Shown one piece after another: positions 39,695 through 48,681 of a stretch of DNA of 64,000 bases. The position numbers were made by a program, and so were the translations under genes. Within the stretch, counting starts at the first letter, position 1. Every line of letters begins with the position of its first letter. The notes beneath the pieces are model-generated. The model made no database searches, was not told where the DNA came from, and worked only from the letters and a program-made list of their open reading frames with translations. The DNA comes from Helicobacter jaachi. Lineage in GTDB: Bacteria > Campylobacterota > Campylobacteria > Campylobacterales > Helicobacteraceae. The stretch covers positions 62,001-126,000 of the forward strand of contig NZ_JRPR02000002.1 in assembly GCF_000763135.2 (NCBI RefSeq), given 5' to 3'.

Positions 39695-41023
39695 TCACTC
39701 CCACACATTATGCAACTGCTTAAGGGAAAAGATTTGCAAAAGAAATTCAATTTCTATGTATTTTTGCTGCAGGAGCGCAAGATTAAGATTATTAATATCT
39801 GTAATAAAATCATTAATGCTTAAAATCCCATTTTTTAATCGCGCCTCTTGCGTGCGCAAAATATCTTCATACAAAGTAATAATGCGTGCATTTTCTCTTA
39901 ATTGCGCTAGCAAATTATGCGCACTTTTAATCATTTCATTGCGCGTTATGGCAGTTTGCAGCATAAATTCCTCTTTTTTAGAATCTAGCTGCAAGCGCGC
40001 ATTTTGGATAAGCTCACGCTCTGTGCGCAGCGTATAAAAATTGCTAAAATCCCAATTTAGGCGCACACCCGCGATGTAGTAAGGCTCAAACTTCCCGCTT
40101 AAAATATTCAAACTAGGATTAGCATAGCCTAGCTGCAAAAACGCATCAATATGCGGTAGATTTTTTGCATTCTCCACGCTTTGGCGCGTGGCAATCTCTT
40201 TATTTTTAAGTGAGAAATACATCATTTCAGGGCGCAGCATAAAGTCCTTAGTATCTGCTTGTGTTAGATATTGTTTTTGTAGCTCAATATCTGGCATTTG
40301 CAGTCCGCTAGATTCTAAAATGATAGAATCTACCCCACTAAGCGCGCTTAGACTATCAAGTGCAATGGCTTTTTGCGTGCGCAATAGCTCATCATTTTTT
40401 TGCGCGCTAATGATTTGAATGCGCATTTTAGTGAGCGCATCTCGCTGTAGCACGCCATTTTTATACTGGGCTTGTATATTGTCATAATTTTTTTCTAAAT
40501 CCATAATGTGCAGGGCATTTTGTTTGATTTGAGAATCAAGCAAAAGCGCTTGAAAATACACATTTATCACCGCTTTGCTCACTTGATAAAGACTTACTTC
40601 TAGCTCGCTTTTTTGGCTCTCATACTGCGCTAGAGCCATTTTTTTGCTCGCAGAAATGCCCATATCAAGCAGCGGCTGGGAAATTTCAAGCGTGAAAGCA
40701 TATTGGTCTTTGCTTAGAGGCGTGTAGCCATCAAGATGTAGCCCCATACCGCTTAGAGCAGCGGTATTAAAGGGTAGTGTAACGACATCGCTTTGATAGC
40801 TCACTTTACTAGCAAACTTTGTGCGCGCGATGTAGCGGGTATTGAGCGAGCTAAGATTAAGAGAGAGCGCATTTTGCAAAAGTGCGGCATTTTTGTGCAA
40901 CGGATAATGTTTTTTAGCAGCATCAATAAGCGATTGTATATTTTCTTGCGCGCCTAGCACGCACCAAATAAAGCTCCACAAAAGCATAACACGCAACATT
41001 TTAAGCCCTCTATATAAATTCAT
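39695..41023 (-). CDS. TolC-family outer-membrane efflux protein
   Basis: 442 residues with signal peptide (MLLWSFIWCVLGA). Two repeats of the OEP architecture: long helices with ALAQYESQKSELEVSLYQVSKAVINVYFQALL and later ENARIITLYEDILRTQEARLKNGILSINDFITDINNLN, and the barrel strands YYIAGVRLNWDFS. Forms the outer-membrane duct of the exporter. It is the first gene of the unit TolC-HlyD-ATPase 1; a symmetric copy of the operator lies 88 bases upstream. A Met at residue 9 may be the true start. Confidence 0.88.
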   Translation of the reverse strand: MNLYRGLKMLRVMLLWSFIWCVLGAQENIQSLIDAAKKHYPLHKNAALLQNALSLNLSSLNTRYIARTKFASKVSYQSDVVTLPFNTAALSGMGLHLDGYTPLSKDQYAFTLEISQPLLDMGISASKKMALAQYESQKSELEVSLYQVSKAVINVYFQALLLDSQIKQNALHIMDLEKNYDNIQAQYKNGVLQRDALTKMRIQIISAQKNDELLRTQKAIALDSLSALSGVDSIILESSGLQMPDIELQKQYLTQADTKDFMLRPEMMYFSLKNKEIATRQSVENAKNLPHIDAFLQLGYANPSLNILSGKFEPYYIAGVRLNWDFSNFYTLRTERELIQNARLQLDSKKEEFMLQTAITRNEMIKSAHNLLAQLRENARIITLYEDILRTQEARLKNGILSINDFITDINNLNLALLQQKYIEIEFLLQIFSLKQLHNVWE

Positions 41024-41110
41024 AAACTAGACTTCACAAATTAGAACATGCCTTTAAAATGGCATTACCCCTAAAAAAGAGCGGCATTATATTCAAAAAG
41101 CTTGATAAAG

Positions 41111-41126
41111 TCAAACGATTGTTTGA
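41111..41126. promoter_or_regulatory. Candidate TetR operator 3 (upstream of TolC-HlyD-ATPase unit)
   Basis: TCAAACGATTGTTTGA with perfectly paired outer arms (TCAAAC/GTTTGA) and a GATT centre. It is the most symmetric of the three copies and lies between the TolC-type gene (minus) and the first glycan gene (plus), nearer the former. Confidence 0.72.
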
Positions 41127-41241
41127 CTTTGCCTTGCGCGGAATATCGCGCAAATGTGGATTTACTAAACTTAATGTAACTTTTAACTAAAAGCCTTATA
41201 ATGTCGTCTTTTCAAAAATTTGCGATTTAAAAAGGATATGT

Positions 41242-42109
41242 TTGCAGCCAAATGAGCTAGATTCTATGGATTTTCCCCTCGTGTCCATAATCATTCCTAA
41301 TTTTAATACCGCGCGCTTTGTCTCCAGTGCGCTTAAATCTTGCATAGAACAGACCTATACCCATTGGGAGGCAATCATTGTCGATGACGCCTCTAAGGAT
41401 AATTCTGCGCGTATTATTGCAGATTTTGCCAGCCAAGATACACGCATAAAGCCCATATTTTTAGAATCTAATGGCGGCGTGGCAAATGCGCGCAATCTTG
41501 CTTTGCAGGCTGCTAGTGGGCGCTTTATCGCCTTTTTAGATGCCGATGATGTGTGGGAGAAGCATAAACTAGAATATCAAGTGCGCTTTATGCTTGCAAA
41601 TGATGTGGCGCTAAGCTATGGGGATTATTATGTGATTGATGAGGAGGATAGCATTTTGGGCGATTTTATCCCAGAGGCGCACATTACTTTTAAAAATATG
41701 CTAAAAACCTGCCAAATAGGTAACTCCACAGCTGTTTATGATGCAAATAAATGCGGCAAAGTAAAAGCCGGACAAATCCGCCAAGATTATGAACTATGGC
41801 TTAGTATTTTGCGCGATTTTAGCGCGCAAAAAGTATGCTTCGCCCCCCCCCCCGCATAACTCTACACAGCCACGCACAAGCCCATATCTAGCCTTTATTA
41901 GAATCCGCAAAGGCAGCGATACCTATAATCGCCTAAAAACCGCCAAGCGGCAATGGCTCGTCTATCGCCAAGTGCTAGAATTAAGTATATTTAAAAGCGC
42001 GTATTACTTTAGCTGCTATATTTTTTACGCGCTAAAAAAGCGCCTTTCATACTTTAGCCTTTTCTCCCCCCCCCCCCCCTTATACGGCAGCGGCGTAAAA
42101 AATCTCTAA
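41242..42109 (+). CDS. GT2 glycosyltransferase, phase-variable with two poly-C tracts (first OFF)
   Basis: N-terminal GT-A fold: VSIIIPNFNTARFVSSALKSCIEQTYTHWEAIIVDDASKDNS and FIAFLDADDVWE (DXD type), so it is a sugar-nucleotide-dependent family 2 transferase. The frame from TTG 41242 (AAAGGA upstream; ATG 41266 is an alternative) ends at 41859, right after the C11 tract, giving a truncated 205-residue protein. One C fewer (10) joins it to the open continuation to 42109 with YLAFIRIRKGSDTYNRLKT. A second tract of 14 C near the end changes the C-terminus: 12 or 15 C would end at TGA overlapping the next gene's ATG. First gene of the locus. Confidence 0.8.
41843..41853 (+). repeat. Poly-C tract (11) in the GT2 gene
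   Basis: Eleven C between codons for FAP and the downstream part. Upstream codons start at positions congruent to 1 modulo 3 and the downstream open frame at 2, so 11 C is OFF and 10 or 13 C is ON. Confidence 0.85.
42066..42079 (+). repeat. Poly-C tract (14) near the 3' end of the GT2 gene
   Basis: Fourteen C, in frame with the continuation ORF, which then ends after LYGSGVKNL. Length changes give alternative tails: 13 C leads to a quick stop; 12 or 15 C gives a basic tail (IRQRRKKSLKQAK) that ends in TGA at 42121-42123, overlapping ATG of the next gene. Confidence 0.75.
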
Positions 42110-42119
42110 AGCAAGCCAA

Positions 42120-43328
42120 ATGATTAATCTCGCACCCCATCACACAGCTAAGCAAAGAGTGCATAGCGTGCGCTATTGCGCTAGCCCAGCACTTTATGCG
42201 CTATGTCTTTTGCCTTTGTGCGCGCTGCCTTTCTCGCCGCTTGTATGTTTTGTCGGCGCATTTTTGTGCCTTTTTGCTTTTCATAATGGGCTAGATTCTG
42301 TGTCGCGCGTTATTTTGGGGATTAGCTTAGTTTTGAGCGGGAGCGTTGTATATGCCTCGCGTGTGTATTTTAATTGGGAGGGCGATGATTTTATCCGTTA
42401 TTATCAAACTTATAAACTCCTGCTTGAAGGCAATATCAAAGGCATACAAGCATATGGCATAGAATGCGGCTTGTCCTTGTGGCACATTGCACTTATTGCG
42501 TTGTTTGGCGAGCTAAGTCCAGCAGGCTTGCTCTTTTGGACGATTTTACCCCCAAGCATACTTTTTCTTATTTGGCTTGAAAAATACGCTATGCAGGGCT
42601 TAGATGATAGTCAAAAAGCCATTTGTATCTTTCTATCCTTTCTCTTTTTTGATTTCTACATTGCTTCAGAATACACGCGGCAGTTTTACTCCTCCATTTT
42701 TATCCTCTATGCCTTAAGCGTGGTATCTATGCGAGCTAAAATAGCCTTTAGTTTGCTAGCCTGCGTATTTCATTTAAGCGCGCTTTTGCTATTGCCTCCG
42801 CTTTTTTTGCTTAAAAAATATCCTAAATTCACCCTAAGCCTATCTTTAATTGCGCTCATTGTCCTAAGTATTGGCTTTGGCGGCTTGCTTTTATTTTATC
42901 AAGCGGGCATTTTGCCCAAAAATCTCCCTCTTTTTGATAAGCTAGGATTCTATATTGTCATCAAGCCGCATTCCACAATCCCAAATATTATTGAATTATT
43001 TTTCATCTTTTTGCTTTTTGCTAGTTTTTTGTTGCGTGGCGATAGTTTTAAAGCGCGCTGGTTTTATTTTGTCATCTTTTTTCTTTTGCTCTATTTTGCG
43101 CTTCTTTTTGTGCATAGTGGCATTGCTCATCGCAGCACGATTTTGCTTACCACCATTTTGCTAGGTTTTTTGCTTTTTGTGGGTTTAAGACAATTTTTCA
43201 TCTTTTTGCTCATTTTTTGCGCGCTTGCTTTCATCTACAAGCTTAAAGTTATGCTTTTTGGTAGAGATGTATTTTGGCTTTTTGAAAGCTATCCAGCCTT
43301 TGGCGAGTGGTTTTATTTTATTTCTTAA
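42120..43328 (+). CDS. EpsG/Wzy-like polytopic membrane protein, probable polysaccharide polymerase
   Basis: 402 residues, largely hydrophobic with about ten to twelve membrane segments and a hydrophilic loop after the third (YFNWEGDDFIRYYQTYKLL), which resembles the EpsG family of capsule/EPS polymerases (D-x-xx-Y-Y pattern). No enzyme motif is decisive. Its place within a glycosyltransferase locus and next to a chain-length protein supports a Wzy-type polymerase. Start ATG overlaps the alternative GT2 stop. Confidence 0.65.
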   Translation: MINLAPHHTAKQRVHSVRYCASPALYALCLLPLCALPFSPLVCFVGAFLCLFAFHNGLDSVSRVILGISLVLSGSVVYASRVYFNWEGDDFIRYYQTYKLLLEGNIKGIQAYGIECGLSLWHIALIALFGELSPAGLLFWTILPPSILFLIWLEKYAMQGLDDSQKAICIFLSFLFFDFYIASEYTRQFYSSIFILYALSVVSMRAKIAFSLLACVFHLSALLLLPPLFLLKKYPKFTLSLSLIALIVLSIGFGGLLLFYQAGILPKNLPLFDKLGFYIVIKPHSTIPNIIELFFIFLLFASFLLRGDSFKARWFYFVIFFLLLYFALLFVHSGIAHRSTILLTTILLGFLLFVGLRQFFIFLLIFCALAFIYKLKVMLFGRDVFWLFESYPAFGEWFYFIS

Positions 43329-43339
43329 GGAGTATTCTT

Positions 43340-44110
43340 ATGGATTCTGTAAGTGTCTTACGCGTGTTTTGGCGCAATAAATGGCTTTTTAGTGGTGTAT
43401 TTTTAGTGATTTTTGTTATAGGTGGTGTGTATATTGCCTATAGCGCGCGCGTGCAGCAGCAAAGTAACGCCATAAGCGCGCATAATAATTATGCCTTTTT
43501 CCTTATGTCAAAGGCAGTGCAGAAGTATCCAAATGTCTCTAGCAGCCTATTTGTAACGCATAAGATTTTAAATCCTATCTTAAATCGCCTCTTAAACGCC
43601 CCAGATTCTATCATTGCAGAATCTATGAGCCAATCTACTATAGAATCCAGCGCGTCCATTATACAAGTGATAAAAAATAATTTGTGGGTGCTTCCCCCAG
43701 CAAATCCCTCCATATACGCACCTGATGCATATTGGTTCATCTATCCTGCACAAAGTGCTAAAGAAGCTCAAGATATAGCAGATTTGCTTGTGTATTTTAT
43801 CCAAAGTGCACCCGAAGTGCAGGCATTTATGGAGCATTTCCGCACACTTGCCACAGCGCAGAGCGATGGCGTTTATAAAACATCATTAGAAGATATTTTG
43901 CAAAATGGCGCATTTATTCACTCAACTCCGCAAGCAACAAATACAAGAGGCTTTAGCGAGATGAGTATTATGAAAGAAAGCATAAGCGGGCGCTTTACTA
44001 CGCGCAGCAAGTGGATTCTCCTCCTTGCCTCCGCGTTTGTGCTAGCTGCGCTAAGTGTGTTTGTGAAAGAATTTTTAAGCACGCAGTGGCGTAATATTAA
44101 GCATTCCTAA
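43340..44110 (+). CDS. Wzz-like chain-length or tyrosine-kinase-adaptor type membrane protein
   Basis: 256 residues starting at ATG 43340 after AAGGAG (the frame is open further upstream in the polymerase gene). Two membrane segments, at residues about 16-38 and 220-242, with a periplasmic domain between, the layout of Wzz/PCP proteins that set polysaccharide chain length. Sequence motifs are weak (no clear PxxP signature), so the call relies on topology and context. Confidence 0.55.
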   Translation: MDSVSVLRVFWRNKWLFSGVFLVIFVIGGVYIAYSARVQQQSNAISAHNNYAFFLMSKAVQKYPNVSSSLFVTHKILNPILNRLLNAPDSIIAESMSQSTIESSASIIQVIKNNLWVLPPANPSIYAPDAYWFIYPAQSAKEAQDIADLLVYFIQSAPEVQAFMEHFRTLATAQSDGVYKTSLEDILQNGAFIHSTPQATNTRGFSEMSIMKESISGRFTTRSKWILLLASAFVLAALSVFVKEFLSTQWRNIKHS

Positions 44111-44121
44111 GCAAACACGCC

Positions 44122-45267
44122 ATGAGCTATGCACTAAATATCCTCCTATGCGCCAATGAGCCATATATCAAATACGCAAGCGTTGCGATGTATTCGCTCA
44201 TTTCCCACACGCAGGCGGCTCTAAATTTTTATATCCTTTGTGATGAGAGCGCGCACCCCTCTACATTACAAAGACTTAAATCCCTGCAGTCTGCTCGAGT
44301 GCGCATTCACACCTTTTGCTGCTCTCTTGCGCCCTTTAGGCAGCTCTCTACTCTCAATGGCAGCCTTATGGCCTATATGCGCCTGCTTGCAGATAGCGTG
44401 CTGCCTAGTAATATACAAAGGTATCTCTACATCGATACTGATGTGCTTGTGTGTGGGGATATTTTAGAGCTTTATCACATCAATATGGAGGGTAAGCTCC
44501 TTGCTGCTGTGCGCGATATAGCCTTTCACGCAGGCTCAAGCCACATACCTAATCATAACGATTTTTATTTTAATTCTGGCGTGCTGCTAGTGGATTTAAC
44601 CAAATGGCGCAAAGAGCGCACTACACAAAGGCTTTTTGATATTTTACATACTAATCCTAGCCTAACAGAGGGCTTTCACGACCAGAATTTGCTTAACTTC
44701 GCGCTAGCTAGCGACACACTTGAGCTTAGTGTGCAATGGAATGTGATATATGTGCCGCATTTAGTCTTTGCACCTCATACTTTTGCCTCTAGCGCTTTTG
44801 CCTTTGCAGTGCCACAATCTTTAAAGGCAGATGAAATCCTCTCGCGCCACAGCGAGCAAGCCTACACAAACGCCCTGCAGCACCCCAAAATCTTGCATTT
44901 TGCCGCCCAGCCTAAACCTTGGGAAAAAATGTGCTACATTAAAGACAACGCGCCTGCACTAGATTCTATAAACCAGCTAGATTTTGCAAATAAGCCAGAT
45001 TCTATACATAAAGCGCGCTTTAGCCTTATTGATTTTGAAAACCCTTACGCGAGAAAATGGCGAGCCATAGCCTACAAAAGCCCTTTTGGCAAAGACATTA
45101 AGCGCGAGTATATAAAAGCCTTGCTTAAAGCGTATAAAACGCGCCTTATTTATGTGGCAAAGGTGTATTGCGCGCCACTTTATAGCATACTTTTAGCCAT
45201 TAAAAATCGCTTTTTACAGAATCTAGCGCACTCCTCCAAAAGTTTAAAGCTCAAAGCCAAGAAATAA
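44122..45267 (+). CDS. GT8 family glycosyltransferase
   Basis: 381 residues. GT8 features: NILLCANEPYIKYASVAMYSL at the start, LYIDTDVLVCGDI (the DXD site, about residue 110), NSGVLLVDLTKWR (about 155), and QNLLNFALAS with WNVIY, and LHFAAQPKPWE. Such retaining enzymes transfer glucose or galactose in LPS outer core and similar glycans. It follows the chain-length gene by 12 bases. A linker near residue 285 carries DSINQLDF and DSIHKARF, encoded by AGAWTCT motifs. Confidence 0.85.
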   Translation: MSYALNILLCANEPYIKYASVAMYSLISHTQAALNFYILCDESAHPSTLQRLKSLQSARVRIHTFCCSLAPFRQLSTLNGSLMAYMRLLADSVLPSNIQRYLYIDTDVLVCGDILELYHINMEGKLLAAVRDIAFHAGSSHIPNHNDFYFNSGVLLVDLTKWRKERTTQRLFDILHTNPSLTEGFHDQNLLNFALASDTLELSVQWNVIYVPHLVFAPHTFASSAFAFAVPQSLKADEILSRHSEQAYTNALQHPKILHFAAQPKPWEKMCYIKDNAPALDSINQLDFANKPDSIHKARFSLIDFENPYARKWRAIAYKSPFGKDIKREYIKALLKAYKTRLIYVAKVYCAPLYSILLAIKNRFLQNLAHSSKSLKLKAKK

Positions 45268-45279
45268 AGGAGCGCAAGT

Positions 45280-46398
45280 ATGATATATGACTGCTTTACA
45301 TGGTTTGATGAGCTAGATATATTAGAAATCCGCTTAAACACGCTAGATTCTATTATTGATTGCTTTGTGATTATCGAGGCAGATAGCACTTTTACTGGCA
45401 CGCCAAAGGAGGCAAGATTTTTGGCCCATAGCGCACGCTTTGAAAAATTTATGCATAAAATTAGCTATCATTTTGTGCATTTGCCCTCTTTCTCACATTT
45501 GCCTACCATTGAGCAGCCATGGGCGCGCGAAAATTATCAAAGAAATTATATTAAAACCGCACTTTTAAGCCTTGCTAAGCCTAGTGATATTGTGATTATC
45601 TCCGATGTCGATGAAATCCCGCGCCCTCAAAGTGTTGCTAAATATGCCAAAGCCCTATCGCAGCGCCCTAGTATCAACACACCGCGTATCGAGGTGCTAG
45701 CGTGCGATATATTTTATTTTTATCTCAATAATTTATCCTTTGGGCATTATTGGTATGCTGGCGCGAAAATGCTTACCTTTGGCGATTTGTGCGATGATGA
45801 GCTTTTGGCGCATTGGGCGTATGAGGGAGAGGCGCGCTTTCTTATCCCCTCGCTAAATGTTGGCACGAGCGCTTCTAGGGTGAGAATGTATAATGGCAAT
45901 AAGCAGCGCGTGCATTACCCTTGTGGTTGGCATTTGAGCTATATGGGCGGCGTGGATTGTGTAATAAAAAAGCTTGATAGCTTTGCACATCAAGAATGGC
46001 GCAATAGCGCAGATTCTATAAATGCCACTATTGCTCACAATGCCGCCACTGCCGCAGATTGCGGGGGGGGGGGGTATATCTTGCTAGATAGCAGAACAGA
46101 GCAGCGTGCGCTACAAATTATGCGTGATAGTAGATTTTGCGGCTATAAACTCATCGCCCTGCCACCACAAAGCGCTATGCTCCCGCCATTTGTGCGCGCA
46201 AATGCGGATAAATACGCGCATTTACTGCTTGTAGAATCTAGCGCGCATTTTGTGCGTTTAAAGCAGCGCGCGCTGTGGTGGCAAAGGAAAATTTATAGAA
46301 TCTGCAGGCTCATAGCGCGCTTTATGCTAAGCAAAATAGGTCTTTTGCCTTTTCAAGTGCCTCCCACTTTGCGAAAAAAAGAAATAGAAAAATTATAG
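45280..46398 (+). CDS. GT17-like glycosyltransferase, phase-variable (ON)
   Basis: 372 residues. IYDCFTWFDELDILEIRLNTL, FVIIEADSTFTG, DIVIISDVDEIPRP (the acidic sugar-nucleotide site, near 110-120) and GWHLSYMGG match family 17, related to beta-1,4-N-acetylglucosaminyltransferases. A tract of 12 G codes for four Gly between residues DC and YILLD; with 12 the frame is open to the end. Any change not divisible by three truncates the last 110 residues, which contain a basic, partly hydrophobic C-terminus. Confidence 0.8.
   Translation: MIYDCFTWFDELDILEIRLNTLDSIIDCFVIIEADSTFTGTPKEARFLAHSARFEKFMHKISYHFVHLPSFSHLPTIEQPWARENYQRNYIKTALLSLAKPSDIVIISDVDEIPRPQSVAKYAKALSQRPSINTPRIEVLACDIFYFYLNNLSFGHYWYAGAKMLTFGDLCDDELLAHWAYEGEARFLIPSLNVGTSASRVRMYNGNKQRVHYPCGWHLSYMGGVDCVIKKLDSFAHQEWRNSADSINATIAHNAATAADCGGGGYILLDSRTEQRALQIMRDSRFCGYKLIALPPQSAMLPPFVRANADKYAHLLLVESSAHFVRLKQRALWWQRKIYRICRLIARFMLSKIGLLPFQVPPTLRKKEIEKL
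46063..46074 (+). repeat. Poly-G tract (12) in the GT17 gene
   Basis: Twelve G, exactly four codons, within an otherwise open frame: the gene is ON in this sequence. Lengths 11 or 13 would truncate it. Confidence 0.85.
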
Positions 46399-46419
46399 AA
46401 TCTCAACAAAGGAGCAAAA

Positions 46420-47775
46420 ATGACAAAACTTATCTTTGATGCCAAAGCCCTAAAAAGCCTGCATTCTCACAACGCTACGCGCAGCGGCATTACGCTTAGT
46501 GCATTTGGCATTTTATGCGCGCTAAAAAAGCATTGCAACATCGCACTTTACGCAGAAGTGGAGTATTATGAAATGTGTAAAATGGCGTGTAAAGGCACAA
46601 AATCGCTGCGGGATTTAGAATTTGTGCCGATGTATGGGTGGTTTGAAAAGCTTATATCGCGCGCATGTTATTACAAATACGCGCTCACTTATGCTAATGC
46701 GCCTAGATTTTTGCAGTTTTTAGCCAAAGTGATAAGCTATCCATTTGTGCTGCTTGCGCGCTCCTTGCATTTATCAAAAAGGCAGATTGCAACCCTGCAG
46801 GCGCATGGGGAGGTATTTTTCTCGCCATATTATGCCATCGCACCAGAGATTAGAGCATCTCAATTAGTCTGCTTTACGCTTTTGCACGATATTGCACCTT
46901 TGGTTTTAAGTGGGCATTTTGTCTTTGATAATAGACTGCTAGCGAGGCTTGCGCGCAAATATCTGCCTAAAGTAATGGCTAGGCACGATTTTTATGATAT
47001 TGTAGATTCTATAAACCCTAAAGATTACTATTTTGCTAATTCCACTCACACGCGTAATGATTTCCTCCGCGCACTAGGCAAGCAGATAAACCCTACGCAC
47101 TTTAGCGTAAACCTGCTAGGCTATGATAAGTCCATTTTCCACCCCTGCACAAATGCCGCGCTTAACGCACAGCTTAAGGCAAAATATGGCTTATCAAGCA
47201 ATGCGCGCTATATTTTTAGCCTCTGCTCGCTAGAGCCGCGCAAAAATCTGCTTTTTGTCATCGAGCAGTTTGTCGCCTGCATTAAGCGATATGAGCTACA
47301 GGATTTGTATTTGCTGCTAGGTGGGGCGGCGTGGGATAATTTTAAGTCTATTTTGTCATCTAAAATTAGCTCTTTTGGCTTTTATGAGCATAAAATCATT
47401 CGTGTGGGCTATGTTGATGAGCAGTATTTGGCAAATCTCTTTTCTTTTAGCGTGTGCAGCGTGTATCTCTCTACTTATGAGGGCTTTGGGCTGCCAGTTT
47501 TAGAATCTATGGCGTGTGGTTGTCCCACTATCGCTTCAAATACCACTTCAATCCCCGAAGTCTTAGGCGATGGCGGTATTGCGCTTAGTCCTACTGATGC
47601 AAATGGGCTACAGGAGGCTATATATCGCATTTATAGCGATGTGGAGTATAGAGATGAGCTGTCACGCAGGGCTTTAGCACAGGCGAGTAAATTTAGCTGG
47701 GATTTATGCGCGGAGGGAATGTGTGAGGCGTTTGAAAAAGCTATAGAATCTAAGCAAGGCTTTAGGGGCGCGTAA
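46420..47775 (+). CDS. GT4 family glycosyltransferase
   Basis: 451 residues, GT-B fold. C-terminal donor domain: YIFSLCSLEPRKNLLFVIEQF (about 270), LVGY-like IIRVGYVDEQYL, SVYLSTYEGFGLPVLESMACGCPTIASN with the EGFGLP-E motif, and TSIPEVLGDGGIAL. Retaining transferase, typical of O-antigen/capsule assembly (mannosyl or similar). Stop TAA overlaps the next ATG (TAATG). Confidence 0.9.
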   Translation: MTKLIFDAKALKSLHSHNATRSGITLSAFGILCALKKHCNIALYAEVEYYEMCKMACKGTKSLRDLEFVPMYGWFEKLISRACYYKYALTYANAPRFLQFLAKVISYPFVLLARSLHLSKRQIATLQAHGEVFFSPYYAIAPEIRASQLVCFTLLHDIAPLVLSGHFVFDNRLLARLARKYLPKVMARHDFYDIVDSINPKDYYFANSTHTRNDFLRALGKQINPTHFSVNLLGYDKSIFHPCTNAALNAQLKAKYGLSSNARYIFSLCSLEPRKNLLFVIEQFVACIKRYELQDLYLLLGGAAWDNFKSILSSKISSFGFYEHKIIRVGYVDEQYLANLFSFSVCSVYLSTYEGFGLPVLESMACGCPTIASNTTSIPEVLGDGGIALSPTDANGLQEAIYRIYSDVEYRDELSRRALAQASKFSWDLCAEGMCEAFEKAIESKQGFRGA

Positions 47776-48665
47776 TGAGTGAATTACAAGTCATTCATAG
47801 AATATTTTTTGGCTTTAATGGCGATGATAGCGCGTATTTGCCCTATATTAAGACTTGGGAGGAGCAGCTGCCGCATTTTAGTATAAAGCTATGGAATGCC
47901 ACAAATTTACCGCTAGATATTTGCCCTTATACTCGGGCTTTAAGTGAGCTGCAAGATGGCGTGTTTTTGGGAGATTACTACCGCTGGTGGATTTTGTATC
48001 ATTATGGTGGGGTGTATTTGGATTGTGATATTGAGGTAGTGAATGGCGCAAAATTTAGCGCGCTATTAAAAGAGCTAGAGGAGAGTGAATATGAGGCGAT
48101 TATTGGGATAGAATCTGCGCAAGGAGGCTACACAAGCCATTCTATGGCAGCCAAAAAGCATTCGCGTTTGGCTAAATTTATGTGCGAATTATATGAGCAT
48201 TTGGGCAAGCTCTACTTAGCGCGCAAGAGTATGCTTATATCTCCGCAGTTAGTAGGGCTGTATTTTATGGATAATGGTGAGTTTATGCAAAGTGGCGGCT
48301 TTATAGGCGATATACAAGCGCCTATAATCGTGCAGGGCGTGAAAATCTATCCAAAGGATTATTTCTCACCCCTTAGCATTGGCGTGCCGCCGCGATTAGA
48401 GCATTTAAGCGCAAATACCGCTTTAGCCCATCATTGCGCGGCTTCGTGGTGTGAGCAGGATACGCGCTTTTTTGTTAATAAATTGGCGTTTGAAAAGCGT
48501 GTGAAGTTATTAAAAGACTATGAAGCGCAGGCAAAATCGCTGCGTTTTAGGCTTAAAAGTTTGCCAAAAAAGTTTTTTATAAATGTGTGCTTTCCGCATA
48601 ATAGTAGGCGCAGAATGTGGGCAAAGTCGCTTGTGCAGCGGCTTATAAACTTTGGATTATATTAA
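47775..48665 (+). CDS. GT32-like glycosyltransferase (Gly-sugar DXD type)
   Basis: 296 residues. IHRIFFGFNGDDSAYLPY, YRWWILYHYGGVYLDCDIEV with the DXD metal site, then a C-terminal half with SPQLVGLYFMDNGEFMQ, matching Gly_transf_sug (OCH1/capsular polysaccharide transferase) proteins. Translationally coupled to the GT4. Donor sugar unknown. A TGA/TAA-separated short gap precedes the FkbM gene. Confidence 0.85.
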   Translation: MSELQVIHRIFFGFNGDDSAYLPYIKTWEEQLPHFSIKLWNATNLPLDICPYTRALSELQDGVFLGDYYRWWILYHYGGVYLDCDIEVVNGAKFSALLKELEESEYEAIIGIESAQGGYTSHSMAAKKHSRLAKFMCELYEHLGKLYLARKSMLISPQLVGLYFMDNGEFMQSGGFIGDIQAPIIVQGVKIYPKDYFSPLSIGVPPRLEHLSANTALAHHCAASWCEQDTRFFVNKLAFEKRVKLLKDYEAQAKSLRFRLKSLPKKFFINVCFPHNSRRRMWAKSLVQRLINFGLY

Positions 48666-48681
48666 ATTAAAGGAGATGATT

